Positions 1 to 10,484 of a stretch of 64,000 nt of DNA are shown here, in pieces. The position numbers and the translations under genes were made by a program. This DNA is from Azadirachta indica (taxonomy: Eukaryota; Streptophyta; Magnoliopsida; Sapindales; Meliaceae). Location of the stretch: positions 12,173,182 to 12,237,181 of the forward strand of contig CM040445.1 of the NCBI GenBank assembly GCA_022749755.1. The letters run 5' to 3'. Under the pieces are notes generated by a model. It saw only the letters and a list, made by a program, of their open reading frames with translations, did no database searches and had not been told where the DNA came from. How positions within the stretch are numbered: position 1 is the first letter of the stretch; each line of letters starts with the position of its first letter.

Positions 1-1139
1 ACCTTTTGATCAAAAAAGCTAATGAAATCCAAACCAAACAGAGTTGGTCGATCTCTTATTGGATCAATTGATTTGACTCGTTTGGATTTTTTCACATGAA
101 TTAAATTGATTATAGCTGGCAATGAATATCAACAATTAATTAATTGTGTTTGATGGATGTGAATTATAATAAACAGATAAAGTGATTCTGATTTCATTGG
201 AACATTTGGGATAAGTAACGCCGAATGTTTTATGAAGATATCTCCTTGCTTTTAATTGATTTGATATGACTTGAACCAGCGATGGTTACTAATTAGCACT
301 AGCTAGAAGTCTAGAACTAGCAATGCATTTAAATATAATAATAATATTAAAGAAAAGATCGGTTGAAATTTGCACCGTTGATGTCTTATCGTTACTAGCT
401 GACAGCAGATTTGTCTTCTTCAGTCTTAACTTTATGTCACATGTCTGATCATGCTAATGGTTTTCATTAATTAATTAATTAGTTTTTAATATTATAAAAT
501 TTAATAACAATAAAAAATTTTAATCGAATTTAATATAATATTATTAAAAAATTTATTCTAAAAAAATATTTTTACTTTTTTATTTTTTAATTAATGACCT
601 ATTATCTTTTTATATTTTATCTAATATTCTATTATTTTTTTTTATTTTTATTTTTATTTTTTTTTTTTTATCTCTTAATTTCATTAATTTATAATAATAA
701 AATTAAAAATATTAAAAATATTAAAGAATAAAATTAAAATTTAAAGGGTGAAAAAATATTATAAAAAAATATAAAAAATAATAAAATATTATTAAAAAAA
801 AGAAAATAACGAATATTCATCTTTGCATTAAATCTAAATAAAATATATTCTCAATTTGGAAGAAATTTTATCTAAACCCTAAATCCACCTAGAATAGACA
901 GTGAACCGCACAAATAATAAAAATAAAGCCTACTGAAAGTAGGGTTTGAAGACAAGTACCAGTATATTATTACTTGTCAAAGTTTTATCCTATCCTATGA
1001 CAAGATATTTGCAACGAAAACTTCATTATTGTTAAAACTAATAAAGTTTGAAACAATAATGCACGGTGATATGAAATCCCTAAGATAACAAAGAATCTTA
1101 CTACGAAGCAATAATAATCGTTGAGATCACTTTCATTAT

Positions 1140-1173
<34 letters not shown>

Positions 1174-2330
1174 GATAAAAATTAAAGTTAAAGATATTTT
1201 CAAAATTAAAAGAATTAATGGACATAGATATGATGATAAAAATAAAAAATTAGTCTTGTTATAATCAATTAAATTTTTATTTATGAAAAATATATCTCTA
1301 AAATCATGATATTATATTTCTTTAAATATCTCACTTTCTTTATAAATAAAACTCCTAAAGTGATATTTTTCAATGTATTAATTCGATTTCCCTTTCATTG
1401 ATAAATTCTTTTGGAACACGTAGGAAAGAGCTAGCCCTTGAAATGTAGACCGACAAATAAAAAAACTTAATCGTTTGATAATAGGTATGCGGAGAATGGT
1501 TTAATTAGTATATATTATTAAGAAACAGACAGTTAATACCCATGTTAGCTAGCTAGCTATGATGTTTGCGTAGATTTAGTGTGTGATTAGTCGCTATTTT
1601 TCTATGGTTTACTAATTAGTAGTATTAAAAGTCTAGAACTAACATGCATAAAATGATAATAATCATATTAAATAAAAGAGCCGTTGAAATTTGCACCGTT
1701 CATGTCTTATGATCGCTAGCTGAGAGCAGATTTGTCTTCTTCACTAAATCTACCTCAATTACCTATCATTTTTACTTTCAATTCATTATAACGTATTTTA
1801 TATTTTTATAAATATATTATATTTTATAAGAAAAAAAATGAAATTTAAATAAATAAATGTTCTAGAAAAAGTTAAGCATAGAAAATGACAATCCATATGT
1901 ATGTATGTGTGAATTTGGAACGACTTGTTTGGACCATTTCATTATCAATGTTGGAACAATATTTGTCACGTGATCAAGTGTCGTAAACTTAGACACGACA
2001 ATAATTCATATCCACACAGCTCGTTAATCTTAAATAATGTCCGAAAACAACAACAAAAAGAAAATGATAAGCACCTGTATTAAACATGAAATATCGTGAG
2101 TCCAGACAAACGGCCAACGTTTGAAGACATTGTTTGGTTCGTTGATTTTTTATCCGACTTTAAAGCAAAATTAAGAAGGAGCATTTGACAATTCTAGCTT
2201 CTACAAGATACATTCACTATTTTTGTTAATATTCAATGTCTAAAATTTTTATTATATAACATTATTTTAAAATTATAATATTTAAACAGGAACACAAAAA
2301 ATTACTATATGTTAACTATTCTAGAACATT
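1..2330. other. AT-rich intergenic DNA with diverged flank copies
   Basis: No gene is supported here. Two diverged copies of the R4 flank are visible, at about 285-440 and 1595-1745. Both contain the words TCTAGAACTA and GCAGATTTGTCTTCTTCA, which recur in altered form at 7460-7730 and 14870-15440. A stretch at about 985-1140 resembles the far end of the 836-bp direct repeats at 39223 and 43428. The rest is A/T-rich sequence with no recognisable coding potential. Confidence 0.6.
1141..1171. repeat. (TA)n microsatellite
   Basis: An uninterrupted TA dinucleotide run of about 30 bp. Similar TA runs recur at homologous places in the duplicated flanks, for example 11280-11302, 17977-17995, 24251-24274, 26648-26667, 27713-27733, 33128-33149, 34989-35004 and 41888-41907. 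Confidence 0.9.
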
Positions 2331-2335
2331 ATTTT

Positions 2336-2453
2336 TATTAATTGTCCGACATCATCATCGCATTGGATTACTATTTTTCTTATATATTTATTGGACACTC
2401 TCATCTCTTAAACTAACTTTTAGGCTGAGTTCTACCAAAATCTATTTTTAACA
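2336..2453 (+). repeat. Left LTR of copia element
   Basis: This 118-bp repeat aligns end to end with 5316-5433, sharing words such as ACATCATCATC, TATATATTTATT and AAATCTATTT. It ends in the same AACA and is followed directly by the primer site. Its first base pair is TA instead of the usual TG, probably a later mutation because the right LTR starts TGTTAAC. Confidence 0.88.
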
Positions 2454-2469
2454 TGGTATCAGAGTTGAG
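2454..2469 (+). other. Primer binding site of copia element
   Basis: TGGTATCAGAGTTGAG directly abuts the left LTR. TGGTATCAGAG is the standard plant copia primer site, complementary to the 3' end of initiator methionine tRNA. Confidence 0.9.
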
Positions 2470-3020
2470 TTTTCCGGTCTTCTTCTCTTGATTCCTTTGG
2501 TTCATTTGGTCTTTATTTTCTTCAGCTTTAGATTTTGTGGCTTTCTTGACTTTTTTTTTTTTTCCTTTGTTTCGGACTCTTTATTGTTCGCCATCGTAGC
2601 TGCGCGTGTGTCTCACGCGCTACAGTTTAGCAGCTGCGCTTGCATCTCACGTGCTGTCGAGATTTGACGTCTGTTTGCTACACTGCCCAGCCTTACAACA
2701 GCATCAGAATGTGCCTACCGTCCTGTTGGTGCTCTCAGTTCCTGATCACGTGCTATTGATTTCTACCATAAAGAAACCCATTTTGCCGATACTGTTTCTC
2801 AACGATCTCGCTCATCGTCGGTGAGTGTAGTGTCACAGCCACCAATACTTAACTCAAAAGTAACCGGCCATCATATCTGTGGCTTTCGTTTCCAATTTCT
2901 GGCCACATTTAGTCTCGGTCAAAGTTTGGTCAACACAACATCTTCTCCTCTTCGATCCGACTATTTTCCGACAAGTGGGTCACCACCACCAGTTCCATTC
3001 GCTTCCCTAGCCTTCATTCA

Positions 3021-5250
3021 GTGTTTCTTTGGTCACCATTGTTATTTTTTGGCCATCGGTTAGCTGATAGCACTCGTATCCAATTCCGTACATTGGCAAT
3101 TTTTCACGATACTTGTACCTGTAAGTATTGTCATGAAACTGGGCACTTGGTTTTTAATTGTCTTATTAGGAGGTGTAAGATTTGTCAAAAAGTTAGTCCC
3201 AAGCATTTTAAGAAAGATTGTCTAAGCAAAGGGAAACCAAAACATACTCCTCAACTATCTGCTACTGGTGCTGATGACTACTCTACCTTTACATCTCTTA
3301 CCACACAGGATTTAGCATCTCTACTTTGTCAACTTTTACAACAATTTGATAATTCTTTCATTATTGTTTCATCAGTTCTCTTACGTACATCTACTTGGTA
3401 TTTTGACTCTGCCTGTTACAACTATATGACTACAAATTCTACTCTATTTTCTTCTAAATCCACTCCACCCACTTTATCTATTATTCAAACTGACAATGGA
3501 TCCACCATGCATGTTAATCATATAGGTCATGTCTCTTTATCCTACCTGTCATTACTCCATACTTTTCTTATTCCTAAACTTATTTTCAATCTTTTGTCTG
3601 TTGGTCAATTGTGTGATCTTGGTCTTTAGGTTTTTTTTACTACTTCTGGTTGTTATGTGTAGGATTTAAAGACAGGTCAGACGTTAGGGATAAGCTGTAA
3701 AATTGGACGTTTGTTTGAGCTCATCAGTCTTCATCTTCTATCCAGTTATATCTTCGATTCTTGGCTTGTCACGTTTACAACTTCAGTTCCTTTTTTAAAT
3801 CTTTAGCATTCTTGTCTGGGTCATATGTCACCTAATCATCTTCATACATTAGTTTCTACTGGTATTTTGAAAACTGTATCATAAGATCATTGATTGTGTA
3901 TCATGTCATCTAGCAAAATAGACTACTCTTCCTTTTTATCATAGTGACTCTATTTCTCATGCTCTATTTGATCTAATTCATTATAATATCTGGGGTCCCT
4001 CACCTACTATTATAATGGGAGGCTTTAATTATTTTGTTATTTTCATAGATAATTATTATCATTATACTTGGATTTATCTTATGAAGCATAGATATGAGTT
4101 AGTTAAATTTTAGCATGATTTTGCTAAAATGATTCAAACCCAATTTACCTGTTCTATTAAATTTTTTCGCACTAATAATGTTATAAATACAAAGACTCCG
4201 AGTTTTTACAACTTCTTCAAAACGACGGAATTTTTTGTCATCGATCTTGTCCTAGCACTTCTTAACAAAGTGGTAGAGCAGAATGCAAACAAAGGCATAT
4301 TCTTGAAACAGTTCGTGCTCTTCTTATTTTTGCCTTTTGTCCAGAACGTTTTTGGGGGGAAGCTACGCTTACAGTTGTCTATACCATAAATAGGATACCT
4401 TCATTTCTTCTTGCTAATTAATCTCCTTATGAAGGGTTATATGAGACTCCACCTAATTATAATCTTCTCAAAGTTTTTGGTTGTGCTTGTTTTATTCTTC
4501 TTCAACCTTACGAGTACACAAAATTAGAATCTAAAGCTCGTCTCTGTTGTTTTCTAGGGTATGGAATTGAGTATAACGATTATAGGTGTTAGGATCATGT
4601 GTCTAATAGGTTTCGCATATCTTGTCATGTGATTTTTTGGGACCAAAAAATGTTTTCTTCTCTTTCCAACTTTCATTCTAAGTCTCACGTTACTCATTTC
4701 TTTACTAATAATTCTATAAATTTGTTTCCTGATACAGATTCCTTACATGAGCCTCCTGTAGATATGTCTAATACACAATCATCTACTCCTGAGCTATTGA
4801 CTTTATCTTTTGGATCTACACCTGACAGCAATACTGTTTCTTCTCTATCTACTAATATTTCTCCCCCACTTTGTCACTTTAATCAGGTAAGAGAACTTTT
4901 GATCAAACTTCGAGATTATCATTGTTTTTTTACTACTCTTTCATTATATAAGCTGAAACTAGTTCTAATCCTGCTTGGCAGTAAGTAATGGTAGAAGAAT
5001 TACAGGCTCTTGAAAAATCACATACATAGGATTTGGTTGATCTTCTACCCAATAAGTCAGCAATTGCTTGCAAGTGAGTTTACAAGATCAAAACTAAAGC
5101 TGTTGGTTCAGTTGAACGTTAAAAAGCTAAACTTGTTGCTAAAGAATTCAATTGGGAATATGGTATTAACTATAAAGAAACCTTTGCACCTGTTGCTCGT
5201 ATAACTTCTGTTCGAAACCTTTTGACAATAGTTGTTGTCCGCCGATGGTG
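3021..5250 (+). pseudogene. Copia gag-pol remnant, frameshifted and truncated
   Basis: The longest open piece (3021-3629) holds a perfect C-x2-C-x4-H-x4-C zinc knuckle at 3120-3161, then a W-Y-F-D-S-A patch where the aspartic protease D-S/T-G site should be; the glycine is lost. Downstream, in changing frames, are integrase words (L-G-H-M-S-P-N-H at about 3815, then C-V-S-C-H-L at about 3895) and a post-integrase stretch (about 4380-4640). The reverse transcriptase start reads Y-K-E-T-F-A-P-V-A-R near 5175. The remaining polymerase, including the catalytic YVDD region and RNase H, is absent. The N-terminal part of gag is not recognisable. Confidence 0.85.
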
Positions 5251-5305
5251 GGATCCTTGTTTTTTTGTTCCTTTATTCTCTTACGCATCTGATTCACGTT
5301 TCGTG

Positions 5306-5315
5306 TGAGAGAGGG
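5306..5315 (+). other. Polypurine tract of copia element
   Basis: TGAGAGAGGG sits immediately 5' of the right LTR, which is where plus-strand priming occurs in LTR elements. Confidence 0.7.
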
Positions 5316-5433
5316 TGTTAACTGTCTCACATCATCATCACACTAGGTTGCTATCTCCTTTATATATTTATTAAGCACTCTTATCCCTTGAGTTAACTTT
5401 TAGCTTGAGTTTTACCCAAATCTATTTCTAACA
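5316..5433 (+). repeat. Right LTR of copia element
   Basis: Starts TGTTAAC and ends TCTAACA, the canonical TG...CA ends. It is 118 bp long and aligns with 2336-2453 with scattered substitutions, which indicates an old insertion. Confidence 0.88.
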
Positions 5434-5547
5434 ATTTTATCATTATTTTAATTAATATAATTAATTTTATAATAGCTATATTTCGAATGAATTGATATAT
5501 AAATAATAGAATTATTGCTTTAAGTAGAATACCCATTCATCTATCTC

Positions 5548-5554
5548 TATAAAT
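5548..5554 (+). promoter_or_regulatory. TATA box of A-type inhibitor gene
   Basis: TATAAAT lies 78 bp before the start codon. The same CTCTATAAATT context precedes the other + strand members at 27863 and 46312, and an orphan copy is at 29370. Confidence 0.75.
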
Positions 5555-5625
5555 TGCAAGCCGTTCCGCATTTATTAACACACATCCAACGCCAAGCCTT
5601 CCAAATCCAATCCAAATACACAACA

Positions 5626-6276
5626 ATGAAGAGCTCACTACTTGCACTCTCCTTCCTTCTCTTTGCCTTCGCCGCCTCTGCCGCTTTTGATCCGGTGGTC
5701 GACATAAATGGCGATCCCCTCCGCACCGATACCAGTTACTTCATCGTGTCCGCAATCATCGGTGCCGGCGGCGGGGGTCTTAACTTAGCCGCCGGTCGAA
5801 ACAGAACCTGTCCACTTGACGTTATCCAGGAACGTTCTGATCTAAACAGAGGTCGCCCCCTAACATTTTCACCTGCGAACAGTAATGACAACCTCGTTTA
5901 TTCCTCCACCGATCTGAACATCCAGTTCACCACCGTACCATTAACCTGCAATCAGCCTTCGGTGTGGAGAGTTGACGACTACGACGAGTCAACCGGAAAG
6001 TGGTACATATCCACTAACGGAGTTAAGGGAAATCCTGGAGCTCAAACGTTAAGAAACTGGTTTAAGTTTGAGAAGATGGGATCAGGAAGTGTGTTTTACA
6101 GGATCGTTCACTGTCCTACGGTGTGCGAATCTTGCGTCCATTTGTGCAGCGACGTCTCTCGTTATTCCGATGAGGATGGAGTACGACGTCTGGCTCTGAG
6201 TGAGGACCAGTTCCCTGTCGCGTTCATGAAGGCTGGCGAAGATGTGCGCTTGATTAGGCAGAAATGGATGTTGTAA
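5626..6276 (+). CDS. Kunitz-type protease inhibitor-like protein, A-type
   Basis: A 216-residue secreted Kunitz (STI/miraculin family) protein; such beta-trefoil proteins typically inhibit serine proteases, but the target is unknown here. Residues 1-20 are a hydrophobic signal peptide. The N-terminal family signature is at about 24-41 (V-x-D-I-N-G-D-P-L ... Y-F-I-V), followed by the glycine run GAGGGGL. Six cysteines (62, 108, 163, 167, 170, 174) fit the usual C1-C2 pair plus the C-P-T-V-C-E-S-C cluster. A possible N-glycosylation site is Asn59 (NRT). Aligning on the G-x-P-L motif puts Glu69-Arg70 roughly where soybean inhibitor has its Arg-Ile reactive bond, so trypsin specificity is not assured. 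The ATG at 5626 is chosen over an in-frame ATG at 5554 because 5554 lies on the TATA box, upstream of any likely transcript. Single exon, as usual for the family. The C-terminal tail DVRLIRQKWML resembles that of the C-type. Confidence 0.93.
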   Translation: MKSSLLALSFLLFAFAASAAFDPVVDINGDPLRTDTSYFIVSAIIGAGGGGLNLAAGRNRTCPLDVIQERSDLNRGRPLTFSPANSNDNLVYSSTDLNIQFTTVPLTCNQPSVWRVDDYDESTGKWYISTNGVKGNPGAQTLRNWFKFEKMGSGSVFYRIVHCPTVCESCVHLCSDVSRYSDEDGVRRLALSEDQFPVAFMKAGEDVRLIRQKWML

Positions 6277-6373
6277 TAATGGAATGTATATGCATGCAGT
6301 TCAGCTGCTGGATAAATGGCCGATCGACCGAGTTCAATACAACTATCAATGGCTAGTTAATTTTGTAATATAG

Positions 6374-6379
6374 AATAAA
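6374..6379 (+). terminator. Poly(A) signal of A-type gene
   Basis: AATAAA about 98 bp after the stop codon. Confidence 0.55.
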
Positions 6380-8229
6380 TGGAGTACTATTGCTGTTGAG
6401 CTCGATCGGTATGAAAATATTAAAAACTTAAATAAAACTTGGCCAAATAATTTTCGTCTATTCTAAATTTCCTGTTAATCGATTGATTTTCTTTTTCATT
6501 TTCCGAACAAGATATTAATATCGTTAGAAGCAATTAATTATTAGTATATTGTGCCTTAAAATTTAAAGCTTATGAAACAGAGTAGTAGTACCCCCTTCCA
6601 ACTTATATTTAAAGACTTTTATCTCAAATTATTTGACAGTTAATTCTAACTTGTGATTAATTGCTACTATATCGAAAATAATTATGATACTAGTTATGAA
6701 CTTATCTTTTAAGTTGGCAAGCAACAAGGATGCAATAGTATACTGTTAACTTTTTAACATATATTCCACTTTCATGCAAAAGATATTTATATACGTGATG
6801 AGATTTGTAGAGTCATTAATATGCTGTAATTTACGTGTAAGTACGATATTGGTGATGAATGTATTTACAAAAGTTGATTCGCAATTCACTGCCTTGATTT
6901 TATCTATCAGTTTGCGGTTCTATGTGTTTGAATATTGGAGTATATTGTTAATAAGTAATTCACATAATTACATATATAAAATTAATGATAAGTGAATAGA
7001 CGAATTAGTAAAAATTAATAATTTGTTACAAACCTTTGTGACTCATAATATATTTAATATTGAAAAGTTAAAATTTTAAAATTACAGCCACTATCGTATA
7101 AAATCATAAAATATTAAATTTTAGGGAAATAATAACTAATTTTACTGAAGACTAATATTTATCATATATTTTTTTTAACTAAGTGTTTTTATATATATAT
7201 ATATATATATGCCTTCTCGACCAGTTTTTGTTTGTCTATGATAAAATTAGAGTTGCATCACTAGGACCTGAAAATAACACAGACATCAATAATTAATTAA
7301 TTAATTGTGTTTGATCGATGTAAATTATAATAAATAAACGAAGTGATTCTGATTTCATTGGACCATTTGGTCGAAGTAATGCCACATGAATTATGAATTA
7401 TGAATTATGAATTATGAATATATATATATATATCTCCTGGCTTTAATTTGATATGACTTGAACGAGCGATGGTTACTACTTGTCACTGACATGCATCTAA
7501 ATATTATAATTAATATATGAAACAAAATCTCGTGTGTATGCAGTATTGATGTATGTGTGTGTTAATTCAATTATATATTGGACCATTACACGTACGTGCT
7601 ATAGGAAATTAAATCCAATAGATGCACATACGTATGTATGTATATATACATATGTGTGTATATTCAGTAGTCGCTAGCTGAGAGCTGATAGATTAATTTG
7701 CCTTCTTAATTCAGCCTCAACTTCAAATTATTAGGCGTCTACGAAGAATAATTCATTGAAAAAGTCATCATCCATCACTCTCAACTATATATTATAGTTC
7801 AAAATAATTAAACTGTATAGTGACAAGCAAGTCTTGAAAATTTAACATATACCCACTCTCCACCACAAATTGCTTCTTTTCTTTTTTATATTTTAACATG
7901 TCACGGAGATATCAATTGTTATCGAGCCTATAATTATCGCAAACTCATTCTTACATATGGGATAGCCTACCAATATTTTCAAAACATGCAATAATATTAA
8001 ATAATATTGCAGCACGTTACATGTATAAAAGTAAATAATGATTAATAATTCGTTAATTTTATACATTTTTTTGACACTATTTTATATATCATTAAAATTT
8101 ATATAGTTTCAATGGTGAGATTAAATCTAATTTATGTAATTAATGTAACTTAATATAATATAATTGATGTACATGTGAAATATAATTTGTATTATGGTTT
8201 GCTAAGTAGTTTCGACAAATCATGAATAC
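6380..8229. other. AT-rich intergenic, partial R4-like copy
   Basis: No gene seen. Positions 7255-7740 are a diverged copy of the C-type upstream flank (compare 14560-15440), including the words AATTAATTAATTGTGTTTGAT and GCACATACGTATG. A (TA)n run lies at 7188-7211. Confidence 0.6.
7386..7420. repeat. Five-copy 7-bp tandem repeat (ATGAATT)
   Basis: ATGAATT is repeated about five times head to tail, the last unit ending in A. At the homologous position near 14810 the flank has the unit once (CACATGAATATATCTCC). Confidence 0.9.
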
Positions 8230-9600
8230 AATTTTATATATTTAAAAGCCAAGCATTTTTTTTTTAATCAAGGTATATTAATTTCATCTAAAAATTATAT
8301 TTTAAAGATAAGATAATTTTTCTAAAATTAAAGAAATGAGTTCAGTAGCATTTTTTAAATTAAGTTTTCTAAATTAAATTACAAAAATGGGGAAAAGATT
8401 TGGTTTCATTTTTAGAAATGACTTAAAAAGTTCCTTGTTTTTTAAGTTAAAATTTTCAACTTTTGACATTATTAGTTTAAAGAATTTCTCTCTCTCTCTC
8501 TCTCTATCCTTTTTAAAAAGAAAAACTGAAAACACTTTTTTATTTTTTGAAATTTCCTTTAAGACCATTTTATCTCGTCGGTTGAACTGTAAAGTTGGAT
8601 ATCGATCTGTCACAAATTTAACCTATTCTTCACGAGTCTTGGTGAACATTCAATTAATAATTAGGTCCTGTTGTTTTCACTTTCTTGTATGTTTCCCGTT
8701 AACCATGTTTGCCTAGCACTTGTGGTGGGATCGACTCTGATTCATTCATATCCTTATGTTTTCTTCTTTTTATTTTTCAATTTAGTTTCTCCTGTTCTAA
8801 TTACTTACCAATATTAAGACATATTTAGTATTTGAGACTTGCACATTTATGGTTCTACTAACTTTGAAATAAGTTAAGTAATTAGTTAAAACCGCAACTT
8901 TTTTACTTATATTCAACCTCTCATAATTTACCCAATATAAAATATATTCTTATTTATTTTTCACATCACTCGTGTGCTCATTCAAAAATAATCTCGTCAC
9001 ATTAATATTCAGCTTAAAATCAGTTACTAATAAGAAAAGAAACTGTAATAGCAGAAAAATAAAATTTAATACACATCAAATAAGGTTCTATTAATTGTGA
9101 CTATCTTAGACTTTCTCCTCCAGGAAAAATATTGGTATAAGTTTATCGAAATTGTAAATCTGTTGAGTTGTTATTATATACTTTTGTGTAATTTGTCCTT
9201 GAACATAGTTCCGAGTATTCTGTATGATGTTTGATGCCACTATGTACACTTAAACGAAGTAAGATTTTAGTGTTTTGCAGATTTGATTTCTCCCATTCAA
9301 AACCTTTTTTTTTTTTTTTTTTTTATGAGAAAAAAGAAAAACTTCTACGTGCTTGTAGCCTTTGGCAAATGCTGCTTCTTTTGCTACACACAAACACTCC
9401 ACCTAATTACTAATTATGAAGAAGTATAGTAGCCGACAGTATGTTTGGTGCATTGTCTGGCATTTTATTGTTACAGCACTAAGAACATGGCAAGCATGTC
9501 TTGGCCGAATTTGATCTGAGAAGAAAACAGCAGCGCCGCTTAACAATATAACTTCATATAATCTTAAAAAAGAAGAATCATTTAAAAACGCTAGAAATTA
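8230..9600. repeat. R1 block: downstream flank of B-type genes
   Basis: This stretch recurs downstream of every B-type gene: compare 18680-20500, 25020-25975, 35740-36390 and 47650-48720. Shared words include AAGCCAAGCATTTTTT, GGGGAAAAGATTT and CTTGTGGTGGGATCGACTCT. It contains a (CT)n run at about 8488-8507 and a 20-base T run at about 9307. Short open frames in it are not conserved between copies, so it is treated as noncoding. Confidence 0.8.
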
Positions 9601-9604
9601 AAAT

Positions 9605-9610
9605 TTTATT
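9605..9610 (-). terminator. Poly(A) signal of B-type gene at 9686
   Basis: TTTATT on +, that is AATAAA on the coding strand, about 80 bp past the stop. It is conserved at 20558, 40092 and 48820 in the other B-type copies. Confidence 0.65.
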
Positions 9611-9685
9611 CAAACATTACGAACACTTACAAGTTTCCCCAGAGAGGATTATCGCAGAGCTAAAACCCTGCCCATTATTTATCTA

Positions 9686-10402
9686 TCATAGTACAATTAG
9701 CGGGGAATTCTCCTTCTTCTTCTTGTTCAACCTAACAATACATTGATCTCTCTTTAGCAGAATTAACTTCACAGCAAACACTCGCTCCTCATTAGTAGCC
9801 AGAACCAAACGTCGACCCCTGCCCTCATAATCAATCCCGACGTTGCTGCAGAGTTGTACGCAAGAACCACAAACAGACGGGCAATGAACAATTTTATACG
9901 TTCCTGGACTTGATCCGATTCTCTCAAGCTTAAACCAGTTGTGCAACGTTTGAGCTCCCGGGTTTCCTTCCTCTCCGCCAGTTGTTATAAACCATTTCCC
10001 TCTGGAATCGTCGTAGTTGTCAACTTTCCACACTGTCGGCTCGTTACATCTCGTCTCTTTCACGAATCTTACGTTGAGATCGGTGGATTCGCGGACGATA
10101 GTAGAGTTGTCAACTGGTGAGAATCTTATTCTGACTCCTCTTTGTAAATCTGAACTTTCTTGCCTGACATCAAGAGGGCAGAGTCCATTTCTGCCGGGGA
10201 AGAGGCTAAGGCCGCCACCGCCTGCTCCTCGGATTACAGACACAACGTAGTAATCGAGGGTGGATTCCACTTCGTTGCCATCTGTGTCTATTAGAGGCTG
10301 ATGATGAGCAGCTTCACGATGAGCATCTTGTGCAAGCAGAGGTTTTGCGGCGAAGGCAATGAGAAGGAGGGAGAGTAGAGTTACAAGTGATGAAATCTTC
10401 AT
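9686..10402 (-). CDS. Kunitz-type inhibitor-like, B-type, with frameshifted C-terminus
   Basis: A 238-residue product. Residues 1-215 differ from the intact paralogue at 40222-40893 at only a few positions: signal peptide 1-24, Kunitz signature around 37-54, cysteines 75, 119, 174, 178, 181, 185, and Asn99 as a possible glycosylation site (NST). Near 9758-9760 the sequence reads TTTAGCAGAATT where the paralogue reads TTTAGCGAGAATT. The lost base shifts the frame, replacing the normal ending AKERSMYC with about 23 new residues that include RLNKKKKENS and a new Cys221. The ancestral stop would be at 9732. The core fold is complete, so the protein may still work; the altered last strand could impair folding or secretion. 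The coding-strand leader is very purine-rich just before the ATG. Confidence 0.85.
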   Translation of the reverse strand: MKISSLVTLLSLLLIAFAAKPLLAQDAHREAAHHQPLIDTDGNEVESTLDYYVVSVIRGAGGGGLSLFPGRNGLCPLDVRQESSDLQRGVRIRFSPVDNSTIVRESTDLNVRFVKETRCNEPTVWKVDNYDDSRGKWFITTGGEEGNPGAQTLHNWFKLERIGSSPGTYKIVHCPSVCGSCVQLCSNVGIDYEGRGRRLVLATNEERVFAVKLILLKRDQCIVRLNKKKKENSPLIVL

Positions 10403-10477
10403 TTTGCTTTTTTTTTTTTTTTCCCTCTTTTTTAGCTGGTAATTATTTGTTGTGAGGAATTAGATTTGGAAGAATGA

Positions 10478-10484
10478 ATTTATA
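10478..10484 (-). promoter_or_regulatory. TATA box of B-type gene at 9686
   Basis: TATAAAT on the minus strand, about 76 bp before the ATG. Intact here and at 40966, altered in the broken copies at 20688, 25980 and 48951. Confidence 0.75.

Larger units (their letters stand above)
2331..5438 (+). mobile_element. Decayed Ty1/copia LTR retrotransposon with 5-bp target duplication
   Basis: The element is bounded by two LTRs of 118 bp (2336-2453 and 5316-5433), which is short for a plant element. Both are flanked outside by the same 5 bases, ATTTT (2331-2335 and 5434-5438), as expected for integrase-made target duplications. A methionine-tRNA-type primer site follows the left LTR and a purine tract precedes the right one. 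Inside, in gag-pol order, are a CCHC zinc knuckle (3120-3161), a protease-like patch with an altered DSG motif (about 3395-3435), integrase zinc-finger-like words (about 3807-3910) and the start of reverse transcriptase (about 5100-5215). The frame is broken by many stops and frameshifts. The rest of reverse transcriptase and all of RNase H are missing, so the copy cannot be autonomous. It lies just upstream of the A-type gene's promoter. Confidence 0.9.

Noticed and set aside
5554..5625. Upstream in-frame ATG that would add 24 residues to the A-type protein
   Set aside because: It overlaps the TATA box, so it would not be in the transcript, and the downstream ATG starts a normal signal peptide.
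7386..7420. Short tandem repeat considered as a CRISPR-like or regulatory array
   Set aside because: Units are 7 bp, contiguous, with no spacers; a simple tandem expansion in plant DNA.
8374..8716. Overlapping open frames on both strands in R1, also 25146-25340
   Set aside because: Low-complexity AT/CT-rich sequence; frames are not conserved among R1 copies.
10017..10250. A 77-codon open frame antisense to the B-type gene, repeated at 20974-21207, 40508-40741 and 49243-49476, with a similar one antisense to the I-type gene at 46520-46756
   Set aside because: Its conservation is fully explained by conservation of the inhibitor coding strand; it has no promoter or leader of its own.
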